A stretch of 64,000 nt of DNA from Xestospongia bergquistia (GCA_963965975.1 OZ014414.1:4749501-4813500); one strand, 5' to 3'; shown: positions 1-10,784, numbered from the stretch's first letter. The notes: generated by a model not told the origin, from the sequence alone. A program made the numbers and translations.

Positions 1-855
1 TCTTTAGATGCTACAGCATGTAAATCCAGTGATGGAGACATCAGTCTCAGTGAAGTAGATGAGAATAGTAAGTGATACAGCCTGAGGTTAATTATACTTT
101 GAATTTATGGCTTGCTATTTTAGAAAGTGCACTAGAACAGTCACCAAAAGTTCTCAAATTTCCAGTATGTGTAATGTAGATATATATTTTAGTATTTTTG
201 AGTTAATTATCCTTGTTACAGGGAGGAAGAGATGTACCAGAAGTACTAGCAAGAGAAGTGAAGAAGAGATAGGACTCTATGAATATGACAAGAATGGACT
301 CAGTGATAATGGTATGTGACATTATATTATAATTAACCCTTTAATAGTGGCTTGCCATTTTAGAAACTACACTAGAGCAGTCAAAGACATTACCTAAAAA
401 TTCTCAAATTTCCAGGATGTGTAATGTATATATATTGAAGTATTTTAAAGTTAATTATCCTTGTTACAGGGAGGAAGAGATGTACCAAAAGTACTAGCAA
501 GAGAAGTTAAAAAATGATAGGACTCAGTGAATATGACAAGAATGGACTCAGTGATAATGGTATGTGACATTATACTATAATTAACCCTTTAATATTGGCT
601 TGCCATTTTAGAAACTACACTAGAGCAGTCAAAGAATAACCTGACAACCAGTATGAAAATATTCACAATATAATAATACAATTCATGTATTTCATTACAG
701 AAAAACTATCAGCATGTTCTAATAATTTATGTTTTCACACTAAAGCGACTAATTGGGTGGAATGTGAAAAATGTTTCCAGTGGTACCACATGGTATGTCT
801 TGGGATCAAGAAAGAAAAATCACTAAATTTTGTTTGTTTTATGTGTGACATATAA
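1..855 (+). CDS. 3' end of a PHD-finger protein gene (partial)
   Basis: Three exons join in phase: 1-67 (open at the window edge, donor GTAAGT), 222-311 (acceptor TTGTTACAG, donor GTATGT) and 701-855 (acceptor TTCATTACAG, stop TAA at 853-855). The last exon encodes a Cys/His pattern ending in WVECEKCFQWYHMVCLGI and FVCFMCDI, which is the C4HC3 spacing of a PHD zinc finger: CEKC, then WYHxxC, then CxxC just before the stop. The exon before it is basic, Ser/Thr/Lys/Arg-rich, and exactly 30 codons. PHD fingers usually read histone H3 tails, but such fingers also occur at the C-termini of transposon proteins, so a host chromatin role is not certain. The upstream part lies outside the window. Exon phases (1-1-1) agree, which argues against chance. 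Confidence 0.6.
470..559 (+). pseudogene. Tandem duplicate of the 30-codon exon, disabled by a stop
   Basis: This 90-base segment repeats exon 222-311 together with its flanking intron sequence, including the same acceptor (TTGTTACAG) and donor (GTATGT). Phase is preserved, but the copy has an in-frame TAA where the first copy has a Glu-rich stretch. If spliced in, it would cut off the PHD finger, so it must be skipped or the gene is decaying. Confidence 0.6.
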
Positions 856-1383
856 TAATTAACTACTAGACTTTTTGTAGTAAAATTATTTTTTCATGCA
901 CAGTGAATTTGAATAATTAATAAACAGTATTTGTGATTGTCAAATTTGAGTTAATAAATATCAAGAACATATCACCTACTTTAGAAAAGAACTTCTCTTA
1001 AATGTCCGTTTATTCGTCCATGAGTTCATGTTTTCAAAGAGATGTATATTCAGAACTAGACGTAGAAATTTCTCCAAATTTTGAAAGTTAATTCTTTACA
1101 TATTATATAGTGTTCAAAAGCAGAGATAACGTTCAAGCTATAATTGTTATCAAGATATGGTCATCGTTCAAATCTACATAAGAATGTCCGTTTTATCATG
1201 ATCTCAAGTGTACAGAATATATGCTTGTAAATTGTGCAAAAAGATTTCTTTTTCAGTATATTCTTTGCAATAACTATATGATGGATTGGGGCACTCGAAG
1301 CTGGTGTCGAAAGTCAGCTTCGAATGCTCTGTTTATTTAAAAAAAGTAAAAACACCAGAGTGTCCGATCATTGAGCCACGCCT
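856..1383. other. Intergenic, no gene seen
   Basis: AT-rich sequence with stops in all frames. The only structure I see is a short hairpin near 1,293-1,325 (CGAAGCTG paired with CAGCTTCG). Confidence 0.5.
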
Positions 1384-2254
1384 CTAATGGGACTTACTGA
1401 ATAAACTGCAATTAACAGTTTAGTAAGTTGGTTTGCATTAATGCTCTAAAGTCTTTAAGTTGAAGACTTTAGAAGATTTAGACTATTGAGTGAAGTTTAT
1501 AAAGTAAACTGCTCAGTCTAAAGGACTTTATGGCACTAACTAAATGAACAGCTATTAACAGTTTGGTAAGTAAGTTTGCATTAACACTCTAAAGTCATTA
1601 AGTTAAAGACTTTAGAAGGTTTAGACTATTGAGTGAATCTTACAAAATAAACTGCACAGTCTAAAGGACTTAATGTGACTAACTAAATAAACGGCTATTA
1701 ACAGTTTAGTAAGTTGGTTTGCGTTAACGCTCTAAAGTCATTAATTTAAAGACTTTAGAAGGTTTAGACTATTGAGTGAAGTTTATAAAGTAAACTGCAC
1801 AGTCTAAAGGACTTAATGTGACTAACTAAATAAACGGCTATTAAAGTTTAGTAAGTTGGTTTGCGTTAACGCTCTAAAGTCATTAATTTAAAGACTTTAG
1901 AAGGTTTAGACTATTGAGTGAAGTTTATAAAGTAAACTGCTCAGTATAAAGGACTAAATGGGACTAACTAAATAAAGTGCAATTTACAGTTTAGTAAGTT
2001 GGTTTGCTTTAACGCTTTAAAGTCTTTACTTTTGAGACTTTAGAAGGTTTAGACTATTGCGTGAAGATTATAAAGTAAATTGTTCAGTCTAAAGGACTTA
2101 ATGGGACTAACTAAATAAACTGCTATTAACAGTTTAGTAAGTTGGTTTGCATTAAGGGTCTAAAGTCTTTAATTTAAAGACTTTAGAAGGTTTAGACTAT
2201 TGAGTGAAGTTTATAAAGTAAACTGCTCAGTCTAAAGGATTTAATGGTACTAAC
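1384..2254 (+). repeat. 143-bp satellite array, left block, plus orientation
   Basis: About six diverged head-to-tail monomers. Each contains the near-palindrome AAAGTCTTTAA/TTAAAGACTTT, then AGTAAACTGCTCAGTCTAAA, then ACTAACTAAATAAAC. It is the same family as the large array at 56.69-64 kb but more diverged. The block ends at the transposon insertion at 2,259. Confidence 0.9.
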
Positions 2255-2258
2255 TATA

Positions 2259-3040
2259 CTCTGTCTGAGTTGAGAAAAGCCCTTTATTAAAAAAAAGGTG
2301 TTTTATGCATGGAATGTAACGTGAGGTATTTCCTCGCCTGTTAGCGCTGAAGTACGTGTTTTCATTATTTGTTCACGTGGATGTCATGCGAACACACCAC
2401 GTTTTTTCTCGTGCTTGTAAGTGGAAAAAGATTGCGATCACAAACAAAGGAGGTTGCTGTGAATGTCTATGAATATTTTGAGGAACTTGGCAGGCGCAAA
2501 CGGACTGAAGGATCTCTGAAACAAACCTGTGATGCCCCAGGACTTTCACGTTCCAGTATCAATCTGACAGTTCTGATGACGAATGATTTTAGACATTTTC
2601 AGTTTTCCTTATTTGTCAAAAGGTTTTTTTCAAAACCATGTTGGCTTTATAGCTGCCCAAGTTGCAAAAGACGATACCTGGTTATCATTTTAATAGTATA
2701 ATTGATACAAAGGCATTTATTTTTATAATTAGAATTGTAATTTTGACTTGCCACGTGATAGTCGGCTGGCTTCTCGGTGATAGTTGGCTGACTTTTCGAG
2801 GTGAAAATCGATTTTTGTTATCTGCTCGAAGGTGTGCAATTTAAAGTATGCAAAAGGGATGCCATTCAAAATGTATGGAGTTTTATAGTTTGATACTTTA
2901 TCGTAGCGCTAGAGAGCCAAATTTTATATATAAAATGCGCGTTTGCAAGCTGAATCGATTGGTGCAAGTCCCATGTGGATAGCACGTAAAACGGCAAAGT
3001 TATTCACACGTCTGGGTGGCTTTTCTCAACTCGGACAGAG
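2259..3040 (+). mobile_element. Non-autonomous DNA transposon inserted in the satellite
   Basis: Terminal inverted repeats of about 23 bases (CTCTGTCYGAGTTGAGAAAA then GCC) lie at 2,259-2,281 and 3,018-3,040. They are flanked by TATA at 2,255-2,258 and 3,041-3,044, so the target duplication is TA or TATA. The satellite resumes on both sides. The interior holds the remnant of a transposase-like DNA-binding region (see 2,420-2,563) and no catalytic domain. A TA target plus that remnant suggests the Tc1/mariner (IS630) superfamily, as inference. A reverse-complement, truncated copy lies at 18,244-18,567. Confidence 0.75.
2420..2563 (+). pseudogene. Helix-turn-helix-like N-terminal remnant of a transposase
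   Basis: The frame reads SGKRLRSQTKEVAVNVYEYF followed by a basic stretch and SRSSI. This resembles the N-terminal DNA-binding segment of Tc1/mariner-like transposases, in which a 'VYxYFEEL' helix is followed by a 'TGxSxxSI' recognition helix. The frame then runs into unrelated sequence and no DDE/DDD domain follows. I infer that the element is an internal-deletion derivative keeping a piece of its parent's gene. Family assignment is from memory of motifs only. Confidence 0.4.
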
Positions 3041-3044
3041 TATA

Positions 3045-4885
3045 AATAAACTGCTATTAACAGTTTAGTAAGTTTGTTTGTGTTAACGCTCTGAAGTCTT
3101 TAATTTAAAGACTTTAGAAGGTTTAGACTGTTGATTGAAGTTTATAAAGTAAATTGCTCAGTCTAAAAGACTTAAAGGGACTAAATATATAAAGGGACTA
3201 TTGGGTGTACTTTTTAAAGTAGTCTAAACCTTCTAAAGTCTTTAAATTAAAGACTTTAGAGCGTTAATGGAAAGAAACTTAATAAACTGTTAATAGCTGT
3301 TTATTTAGTTAGTTCTATAAAGTCCTTTAGACTGAGCAGTTTACTTTATAAAGTTAACTCTACAGTCTCAACCTTCTAAAGTCATTGAATTAAAAACTTT
3401 AGAACGTTAATGAAACAAAGTTAATAAGCTTTTAATGGCAGTTTATTTACTTAGTCCCTTTAAGTCCCTTAGTCTATGCAGTTTATTTTATAAACTAAAC
3501 TCAATAGTCGAAACCTTATAAAGTCTTTAAATTAAAGACTTTAGAGCGTTAATGCAAACAAACTTAATAAACTGTTACACACCAACTTAGTAAACTGTTA
3601 AATGCAGCTTATTTAGTTGGTCCCTTTAAGTCCTTTAGTCTGAACAGATTACTTTAGAAAGTTCACTCAACAGTCTAAACCTTCTAAAGTTTTTAAATTA
3701 AAGACTTTAGTGCTTTAATACAAACCAACTTAATAAACCGTTAATTGATGTTTATTTATTTAGTCCATTTAAGTCCTTTAGTCTCAACAGTTTCCTTTTT
3801 AAAGTACACCCAATAGTCTAAACCTTCTAAAGTCTTTAAATTAAAGACTTTAAAGCGTTAATGCAAACAAACTTAATAAACTGTTAATGGTAGTTTATTT
3901 AGTTAGTCGTTTTAAGGCCTTTAGTCTCAGCAGTTTACTTTATAAAATTCACTCAATAATCTAAACCTTCTAAAGTCTTTAAATTAAAGACTTTAGAGCA
4001 TTAATGCAAACAAACTTAATAAACTGTTAATGGCAGTTTATTTAGTTAGTCCCTTTAAGTCCTTTAAGTCTTTGCAGTTTACTTAATAAACTGAAATCAA
4101 TAGCCTAACCCTCTTAAAGTCTTTAAATTAAAGACTTGAATGTTTTAATACACACCAACTTAGTAAACAATTAATTGCAGCTTATTTGGTTGGTCCCTTT
4201 AACTCCTTTAGTCTGAACAGATTACTTTAGAAAGTTCACTCAATAGTCTAAACCTTCTAAAGTCTTTAAATTAAAGACTTTAGAGCATTAATGCAAACAA
4301 ACTCGACAAACTGTTAATGGCAGTTTACTTAGTTAGTCCCTTTAAGTCCTTCAGTCTGAGCAGTTTACTTTTTAAAATTTACTCAACAGTCTAAACCTTC
4401 TGAAGTCTTTAAATTAAAGACTTAGACTGTTAATGCAAACAAAGTTAATAAGCTGTTAATGGCAGTTTATTTACTTAGTCCCTTTAACTCCCTTAGTCTC
4501 AGCAGTTTATTTCATAAACTAAACTCAATAGTCTAAACCTTCTAAAGTCTTTAAATTAAAGACTTTAGAGCATTAATGCGAAGAAACTAAATATATTGTT
4601 AATGGCAGTTTATTTATTTAGTCCCTTTAAGTCCTTTAGTCCTAGCAATTTACTTTATAAAGTTAACTCAATAAAATGCAAAGTGCTTAGACTAAAGGAC
4701 TTAAAGAAACTAACTAAATGAACAGCAGTGAACATTTTTTAATTAAACTGCCTAGGTTAAAGGACTCAGAGAGTATAACTCAATAAACTGCAATTGACAG
4801 TTTATTAAGTTCATTTCCATTAAATCTTGAAACTCTTTAATTTAAAGGATTGTTAGGGTTTACATTATTTTGGTAAACTTAACAA
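3045..4885. repeat. 143-bp satellite array with an internal inversion
   Basis: Plus orientation at 3,045 to about 3,185, then minus orientation from about 3,195 to 4,675 (CCTTCTAAAGTC and CCTTTAGTCTGAGCAG replace their complements), then plus again with strong divergence to about 4,885. Around 13 monomers in total. The head-to-head switch sits near 3,185-3,230. Confidence 0.85.
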
Positions 4886-5247
4886 TGCGAACTACTTACA
4901 ATAATGGGTTTATACTTACCACTCCAAACTATTTGCAATAAAGGCTTAAAGACATTTAGTCTATTAACTGGAATAGAGTCTTCTATTGCTAAAATGTATA
5001 TTTTAATGTGTATATTTTTTGTGGAAATTGCAGTTTTTTAAAAACTTCTTTCTATGTTTTTGGTGCCAAAATATACAAGTCCTAATTTTTTTTGTGCCAA
5101 AAATATGTGTTTTAACCCTTGTTTAAAACTTTTTTGGCAGCAAAATGTGTCAGTTGTCACAGCCTCTTTAAAAAGCATTTTAGTGCAAAAATTGCACATG
5201 TTTTAAATCCTTTTGCTAATTTTTTTAGGTGCCCAAAATGCTGATAT
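4886..5247. other. AT-rich degenerate repeat sequence, no gene
   Basis: Contains repeated words such as TTTTTGGTGCCAAAA and GTGCCAAAAATATG. The style is like 10.5-11.7 kb, suggesting the same decayed dispersed repeat. No coding signal. Confidence 0.4.
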
Positions 5248-5442
5248 TTGAAAACCCATTTTGCTAAAAAAAGGAACAGGTATTTATGTGAACCCTTTAA
5301 CGGGTGGTTGCGTAATTATGAGCAGGCGGATGCAATTATTGAGTGGGTGGAATCGCAATTTTGCACAGTAACTATTACCGAGGCACCTGGACTGTTTTTC
5401 GAAAGCAAGAACGTGAATATGATTGCAATCACTGGTTTGTAA
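5248..5442 (+). CDS. Unrecognised 64-codon reading frame
   Basis: An open frame with protein-like composition (contains FNGWLRNYEQADAIIEWVES) directly upstream of the piggyBac pseudogene. It may be a fragment of another gene or part of that element's 5' region. I do not recognise it. It could be chance, given its length. Confidence 0.2.
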   Translation: MKTHFAKKRNRYLCEPFNGWLRNYEQADAIIEWVESQFCTVTITEAPGLFFESKNVNMIAITGL

Positions 5443-5466
5443 AGCTATCAACATGGCTAAAGCGTC

Positions 5467-7330
5467 ATGGCATTGACATGCAGAAGGTTTATACAGTTGC
5501 CTTCTGACCCAGACCTCCTTTTACAGTGTATTGATGGTGCTGAAAGTGACTATTCAGACAGTGATTTCTACAGCTACATTGATAAAGAAGAAGCACTGAC
5601 AGATCTTTTGCAAAGCCATTTACTAGCAAGGCTGACTTCTGAAAGCTTTGTACTAAAATGTAACTCTTCAGCTCCACCTTTACCAACAAGACGCAGTTTC
5701 CTAGCCTCACCTACACCCACGGATAAGATGATTTTACACACATGTACAAATAATAATAATTATTGTAGTTCATCCATTGGTTGCCACCTCTCCAGCAACA
5801 TCTTTGCCCTGTACTAGTACTACTGCTACAGCTAGCCTACCTATAGTTAACTAAAGACTACCAATAATAGCAAAGTAACTTTATAGTTCATCCATTTACT
5901 GCATCACCTGGGCTTACTCTTGATATAACCAACAAACCACCACTTGCTTTCTTCAATCTATACTTTTCATCAGCAGTAAAAGATTTGATCTTTGTGGAAA
6001 CAGCTACCTATCCTGTGTCAAATTGAATCTTACATGCATAATCATCCCAACGCTCTTGGTCATGACTGGAGTAGAAATCTGATAAAGCATGAGGAAGTTG
6101 ACCCATTACTAGCCATAATAATTACAAAGGGACTAGTTAGATATCTGTCTGTGAGGTATTCATTATAACCAAGGAAATAGATTGATATGAATTGCAAGTT
6201 TTATTTATTACACTTACTTGTAATTGTAATTTTATTAGGAAGCCCTAAAAATTTGTGAATTTCCTGTACAACTTACTTATTTGTAGATCATACTGGAGCA
6301 GCAAATGGTCATTTCATAGTGATATAGTCAGTCATATCATGCAGAAGGTTTGAATTATTGATGAAATCTTGATCAGCTTAACGAGTCATTCTAGTTGGTT
6401 TATATTCCCAATAGAGAAATTGCTGTTGATGAGAGTATCATTGGACACAAAGGAAGACTCTCGTGGTTCTAGTACATGCTCAAGAAGCCCACTAAATGGG
6501 ATATTATACTTACTATAATGGTTGTTAACGAGTCATACAGGAAAAGAGAAGATGGTGTCCCTGAGCAAGGGCTAGCGTACAAAGTGATCTCATGTCTCCT
6601 TTATCAATAAGTGGATATCATGTGTGTACCAATATACACTTTTCGCTGATTCAGAAGGGATTGAGTAGAGAATTTCAATTAGCAAAATTAACAAATGGTA
6701 AAAAGTAACAATCAACTGTACTTACGTTAGCCTAAAATGTAAGATGTAGGTTAAGTCTATTCTTATTATGCAACAGATGGATTTTCGTGTCCGAAGTGGT
6801 CTGACAAGCTAGTGGTACACATGTTATCAACCTTGCATAATGAAAATATGATAGATAAGCGGAGGAGAACCAGAGCAGTAGATGGAGGAGTAGACGTGGC
6901 AAAAGTAGTTGAAGAATACAATACGATATGGGCGGAGTCGACAAGTGCAAGCAACTCCTACTATATTATGGATATGTACGCAGGTCAGGCAAGTAGTGGA
7001 AGAAAGTATTATTTCACTTATTTGATGTATCCATTGTTAACACCAATATTTTGCACAATATAGTTGCTGAAAACCTTTACCACACATTGGCAGCCGGATA
7101 CTAGACAGTCATAAATAACCAGTTGACAGAAGGCACATTGCCTCAACAACAGTACTTCCAATGAGATTGAGCGAACATGGATTTCCAGAACCTGTTCAAA
7201 AAGATGCACCTTATGGAGTACGTCCCAGTCTAAAGTATGCAAGGCCCGAGGAAAAAAAGATCACAAAAACAGTACCAATGTAACATTTGTAAAACTCATT
7301 TGTATGTACTCCCATTTTTTAAAGATTACC
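5467..7330 (+). pseudogene. piggyBac-like transposase pseudogene
   Basis: Pieces of a piggyBac-family (DDE_Tnp_1_7) transposase occur in order across three frames. They are an acidic N-terminus (DGAESDYSDSDF, 5,467-5,817), the segment PPLAFFNLYFSSAVKDLIF (about 5,935-6,000), the first catalytic block IAVDESIIGHKGRLSWF (about 6,418-6,470), KPTKWDIILTIMVVNESY (about 6,490), WSDKLVVHMLSTLHN (about 6,795), a shifted VDKCKQLLLYYGY and LFHLFDVSIVNTNIL (about 6,935-7,050), and a C-terminal Cys-rich ribbon containing CNICKTHLYVLPFF (about 7,275-7,325). Many stops and frameshifts mean it cannot make a transposase. Functional relatives cut and paste DNA at TTAA sites. I found no TTAA-bounded terminal repeats, so the ends are approximate. 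It is older and unrelated in sequence to the copy at 18.57-20.9 kb. Confidence 0.75.
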
Positions 7331-7454
7331 ATACCATACCAAATTACATTATGAATACTAAGAATCATCCTCATATACATCAATAACAATCTTTGTGTCT
7401 AGACTTTAAGTACGCTTGTATAATAATACGTATATACATTGTCATGAATCGTTC

Positions 7455-7612
7455 CAAATGGCCTTACGATAGTCCAATTTGATCATATACGATTTCAATA
7501 AGATTGTTAAGAAGAAAAATATAAGACTTCACACTGGTGTTGAAGAAATCATTAAACCTGTGATGATAGAGGACTACAATCAATACATGGGTGGGGTCAA
7601 TCTAAGTTTAGT
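7455..7612 (+). pseudogene. Second piggyBac transposase fragment
   Basis: The frame reads VEEIIKPVMIEDYNQYMGGV, which is the conserved block before the third catalytic Asp of piggyBac transposases. This block is separate from, and downstream of, the C-terminus of the previous pseudogene. It must therefore come from a second insertion or from a rearrangement. Confidence 0.6.
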
Positions 7613-7652
7613 CTAAGTTAATCTACTAGATTATATATATTTAATTATAATT

Positions 7653-7657
7653 ACATA

Positions 7658-7706
<49 letters not shown>
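7653..7706. repeat. (TA)n microsatellite
   Basis: Nearly pure TA dinucleotides with one interruption (CATA). Confidence 0.9.
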
Positions 7707-7709
<3 letters not shown>

Positions 7710-7739
7710 CTATTCCTGATAACAAGAAAACACACACAC

Positions 7740-8065
7740 TTACATTATACTTACATCAGCAATCAATTATAATGTATTGTTTCACTTTGCCATACTGTGT
7801 GTTGTGTCTATGTACACGGTTCTCTAACTGTCTCTTTGTATGTGTATTATAATATATTGCTCCACTTTGCCTGACTGTGTATTGTGTCTATACATACATG
7901 CTTCTTTTCCTCTCTGTGTGTATATGCACTTACATTATACATACACTACCTATCAGTTTTAATATATTCCCTGACTGTATGGTGTCTCTACATGGACATA
8001 CGTCTCTTCCTTTCTGTGTTTGTGTGTGTGTGTGCGTTAGTGGTGTGTTTAGCAGTGGGTCTTTA
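7740..8065. repeat. Imperfect tandem repeat, about 90-110 bp unit
   Basis: Three diverged copies share the order TTACATTATACTTACA, a TATTGTTTCACTTTGCC or TATTGCTCCACTTTGCC segment, CTGTGTRTTGTGTCTA and a pyrimidine-rich CTCTTCCTNTCTGTGTG, ending in a short GT microsatellite. Open frames here follow from the repeat composition. Confidence 0.6.
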
Positions 8066-8739
8066 TAGAAGATACTATATTCACCTAGTTATAAATCATC
8101 CAAAAGGAAGATTACAAGTTTCACTTTAAGTACTATCAGCAAAGAAATGGCAGGCAAAACAGTAATATTATTACAAGAAAGAAAACTTACCTTGCTTTCT
8201 TTCCCAATTGAAAGTTAACTCCACCCAAATAAATTGACAGGAAGTGATAGTGAGGTGTGTCAAAGAAACCCTTTGTTGTGCACTAGTTTACATTGTTTGG
8301 CTTAGAACAAAGTATCAACAGACTCCCCACACAACAAAGAGATCAACTGTATGTTGATCATTAAGTGTTCGTAGCATACTACAGAGTTGAGCATCCATTT
8401 TATGGCTTTTATGGCTTTTCTTGTTGTTATGTAGCAACATCAACCTACCTACCCTGTCACACTAGTAACTTACCTGAAAGCATCATCTTGTTGCTAGAGT
8501 AAGCTTTTAAATCGTTGCTATTGTTGAAAAAGCATTATTGGAAAAGTAGCCGCCCATGGGCGTGATTACAGTTAATTTGCCACGCCTGTCAACTAAGAAA
8601 AGAAGCATGTCAGATAATGAACTTATTAGGACTAAAAAGCAACGACTTTGAAATGTGACAAACTTGCAAAGGTACTTCCAAAGATGCGAACTTGATTCTT
8701 TTTGAACAGGTAATTCCTGACACAATGAAAGCATGACTA
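8066..8739. other. No recognisable gene; possible minus-strand exon traces
   Basis: Minus-strand donor-like sequences occur (complement of CTTACC near 8,187 and 8,471), so this could be the 3' part of the minus-strand gene at 8,740-10,194. The frames present carry no motif I recognise. Confidence 0.3.
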
Positions 8740-8925
8740 GTTGTAAAAATTGATCAGGAAGAGCATGGAAAGGATAACACTTAGTAGAGCATCACTTTCA
8801 TATAATGGTTTCATTTTCTTGTTATTATTCACCAGCAACTGTACTAATTTAGTGTGCAAATTCTTCAAGGGTTGATGCTTGGGAGACAGACCTATAAAGA
8901 AGAATTCACAACCATCAAATAGTCT
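8740..8925 (-). CDS. Possible BRCT-domain fragment
   Basis: Read on the minus strand from about 8,922, after an acceptor-like CTCAATAG, the frame starts LFDGCEFFFIGLSPKHQPLK and continues to about 8,740. It resembles the start of the second BRCT repeat of BARD1-type proteins (LFDGCxFxxxG, then a loop and Lys/Leu-rich helix). BRCT domains bind phosphopeptides in DNA-damage signalling. The match rests on one short motif remembered from the family. It could instead be the C-terminal part of the papain-like relic immediately upstream. No other BRCT motif is visible nearby. Confidence 0.3.
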
Positions 8926-9229
8926 ATTGAGTGTTGGGCACAAGTTAAGTTGACTAATCAATATTGAAAATAATTGATGGAGATACAAAGTTATTTGTGG
9001 CTCTATCTGTTTTATGATAACTTTTAAAATACAATGCAATAGCTTCTAAACTAAACATCAACCTTTTTTCACTTAATGGATATTATTGTTTAATATTGAT
9101 ATAATATGTCCAAAGTTCAGTTTCAATGTACAATTACTGGAAAAATCATCAGGACTGAATTCATCTGACAGTTTGTTTGTATCTATGAAAAGTAGAAGTG
9201 TGTTTCATTGTGACTATTGTTAAACTCAC

Positions 9230-9749
9230 CAATTAGTTTAAGTTCCTGATATACATGAGCAACAAGTTCAGTACAAATTAATGAACTGAAGTTATCTTTG
9301 TAGTTTTTGAGAAATTCCAAGTATTCATCATTAACATTTACATTTACTGCAGACAATCAAATCTATTTGTCTCTTTCATACGGTCTTCCTTGAAGCTTCT
9401 TACCTACTTAAAATGTAAATAAAAATTTTAATTAATTATTTCGGTAGCTAACCTTCAACATATCTCACACAATTGATAAATTGCAACACGATCATACCAG
9501 CCAGAGAAAATTTTGTTCTTTAGAGGGAAAACTTCCACTCCTTTATGGACTGTTCCCATATCAACATTAACAAGCCCCACCTTATTAGTACTGGACTCCC
9601 AACCCAAGTGGAATATGGAGGTCGTAATATATATATATATATATATATATTTCAAATATTTACACAACTAAACATATTTACTTACCAATCCAACGTGTGA
9701 AAAAACAGCTCCAACAAATATTTAATAATTGCTCCAGAACCTGTCGTCC
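9230..9749 (-). pseudogene. Permuted papain-fold amidase-like (YiiX/NlpC-P60-type) gene relic
   Basis: Minus-strand segments in order: 9,749-9,686, between CAG and GTAAG, reads GSGAIIKYL then, one frame over, VGAVFSHVGL, the catalytic-His block of this fold. About 9,630-9,470 reads WESSTNKVGLVN, then GVEVFPLKNKIFSGWYDRVA, the 'pLxxrlxxxxdrvAv' block. 9,404-9,230 reads KKLQGRPYERDK and then ICTELVAHVYQELKLIG, where CTELVA matches the family's nucleophile motif C-S/T-E-L/F-V-A, followed by donor GTGAG. The order His block, GRPYE, then C-T-E-L is that of permuted NlpC/P60-type hydrolases. A frameshift in the first segment and two stops just after GRPYERDK suggest a relic, although unrecognised splicing could remove some of these. 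Confidence 0.5.
9625..9651. repeat. (TA)n microsatellite
   Basis: A 27-base pure TA run inside the papain-like relic. It probably lies within or next to an exon border. Confidence 0.85.
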
Positions 9750-10289
9750 CTGAAACAAATTATCTCCAGTTACAAATTTCATTATATGCCTTTGTGGAAA
9801 AATCAGGTGAAGGTCTAATGTAACGAATGATCATGTGAATTATATTACTGAGGACTAACGCTATCTGAGATATTAAAGGTGGAGCACCAGTAGCTACAGG
9901 CGGTAATAAGTGGCAAAGCATGATGAAATGTATCAGGATGTAAATGAATTGGATTTGCTAGCAAAACTCCTAACTCTTTTTTCAGACATGATCCAATGTA
10001 AATGTATACATTGTTAAACTATGTTGCTCTAGTATCTCTGCTTCTGTAATCATTCTATGTTGCTCTGTTGTCTCTGCTTCTGTAATCATTCTAACTTCTC
10101 GAGATGAGTACTTGATGACTGCTTCAACTTTCTCTGCAAATTTCAGTGCTTGCAAACATTCTGGACTGTATGAAACCTTCATACAGCAACACATTCATTA
10201 TCTCCATAAAATATTCTGGTAACATCTGAAATGATATGAACATCTGAATGAGTGTCATCAAATCGAGCTACATCTAGTTGTAGGTTTTT
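9750..10289 (-). CDS. Possible 5' exon with a 36-bp internal duplication; otherwise nothing seen
   Basis: A 70-codon minus-strand frame (10,194-9,982) contains the tandem peptide repeat MITEAETTEQHR/MITEAEILEQHS, produced by a direct 36-bp duplication at about 10,020-10,095. It precedes the papain-like relic on the same strand and may be its N-terminal exon. I see no domain. The rest of the interval has no gene signal. Confidence 0.3.
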
Positions 10290-10470
10290 CGTTTAGAGTT
10301 TAGTTTTTAAAATTTAGTGTTTACCATTTTGGTTTTAGGATTTAAGGTTTAGGGTTTAGGTTTTCAAGTTTAGGGTTTAGAAGTTTGGGTTTAGTGATTT
10401 AGAAATTCTCGTTTCAGGTTTGGGTTTATGTTATAATGTTAGTATATAGGGTTTATGGTTTAGGTGTATT
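10290..10470 (+). repeat. Degenerate TTTAGGG/TTAGGG-like repeat
   Basis: Repeated GTTTAGGGTTTAGG-type words with substitutions. It looks like an old interstitial telomere-like tract or a simple repeat of the same composition. It is too degenerate to assign a 6- or 7-base unit. Confidence 0.6.
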
Positions 10471-10479
10471 TTACGTCTA

Positions 10480-10784
10480 TTTTATCCCCTTTGTGGTGCG
10501 AAAAATACGCAAATTTTAATCTGATATTACCACAAAAATTCATGAATTTTGAAGACATCTAAAAATACATGCATTTTAACCTCTGAAAATACTCATAATT
10601 TAAAAGACTCTTTTTCTATGTGTTTGGGTGACCAAAGTATAGATATTTAGACACCTTTGTGCCAAAAAAGTAAGGGCACACTTTTAAAGTTGTGTATTTT
10701 ATGCACAAGATGTTCAATTTTCACATATATTTTTGCAAAATTAAATTGGAAAAAAACATTAAAAATTCCTTTATTTGGGTGACA
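10480..10784. other. AT-rich degenerate repeat, no gene
   Basis: Words such as TTTTTGCAAAATT and GTGCCAAAAAAGTA recur, as at 4.9-5.2 kb. Confidence 0.35.

Noticed and set aside
7877..8129. Two overlapping plus-strand frames of 63 and 81 codons
   Set aside because: Produced by the tandem repeat and GT microsatellite; cysteine- and valine-rich low-complexity translation.
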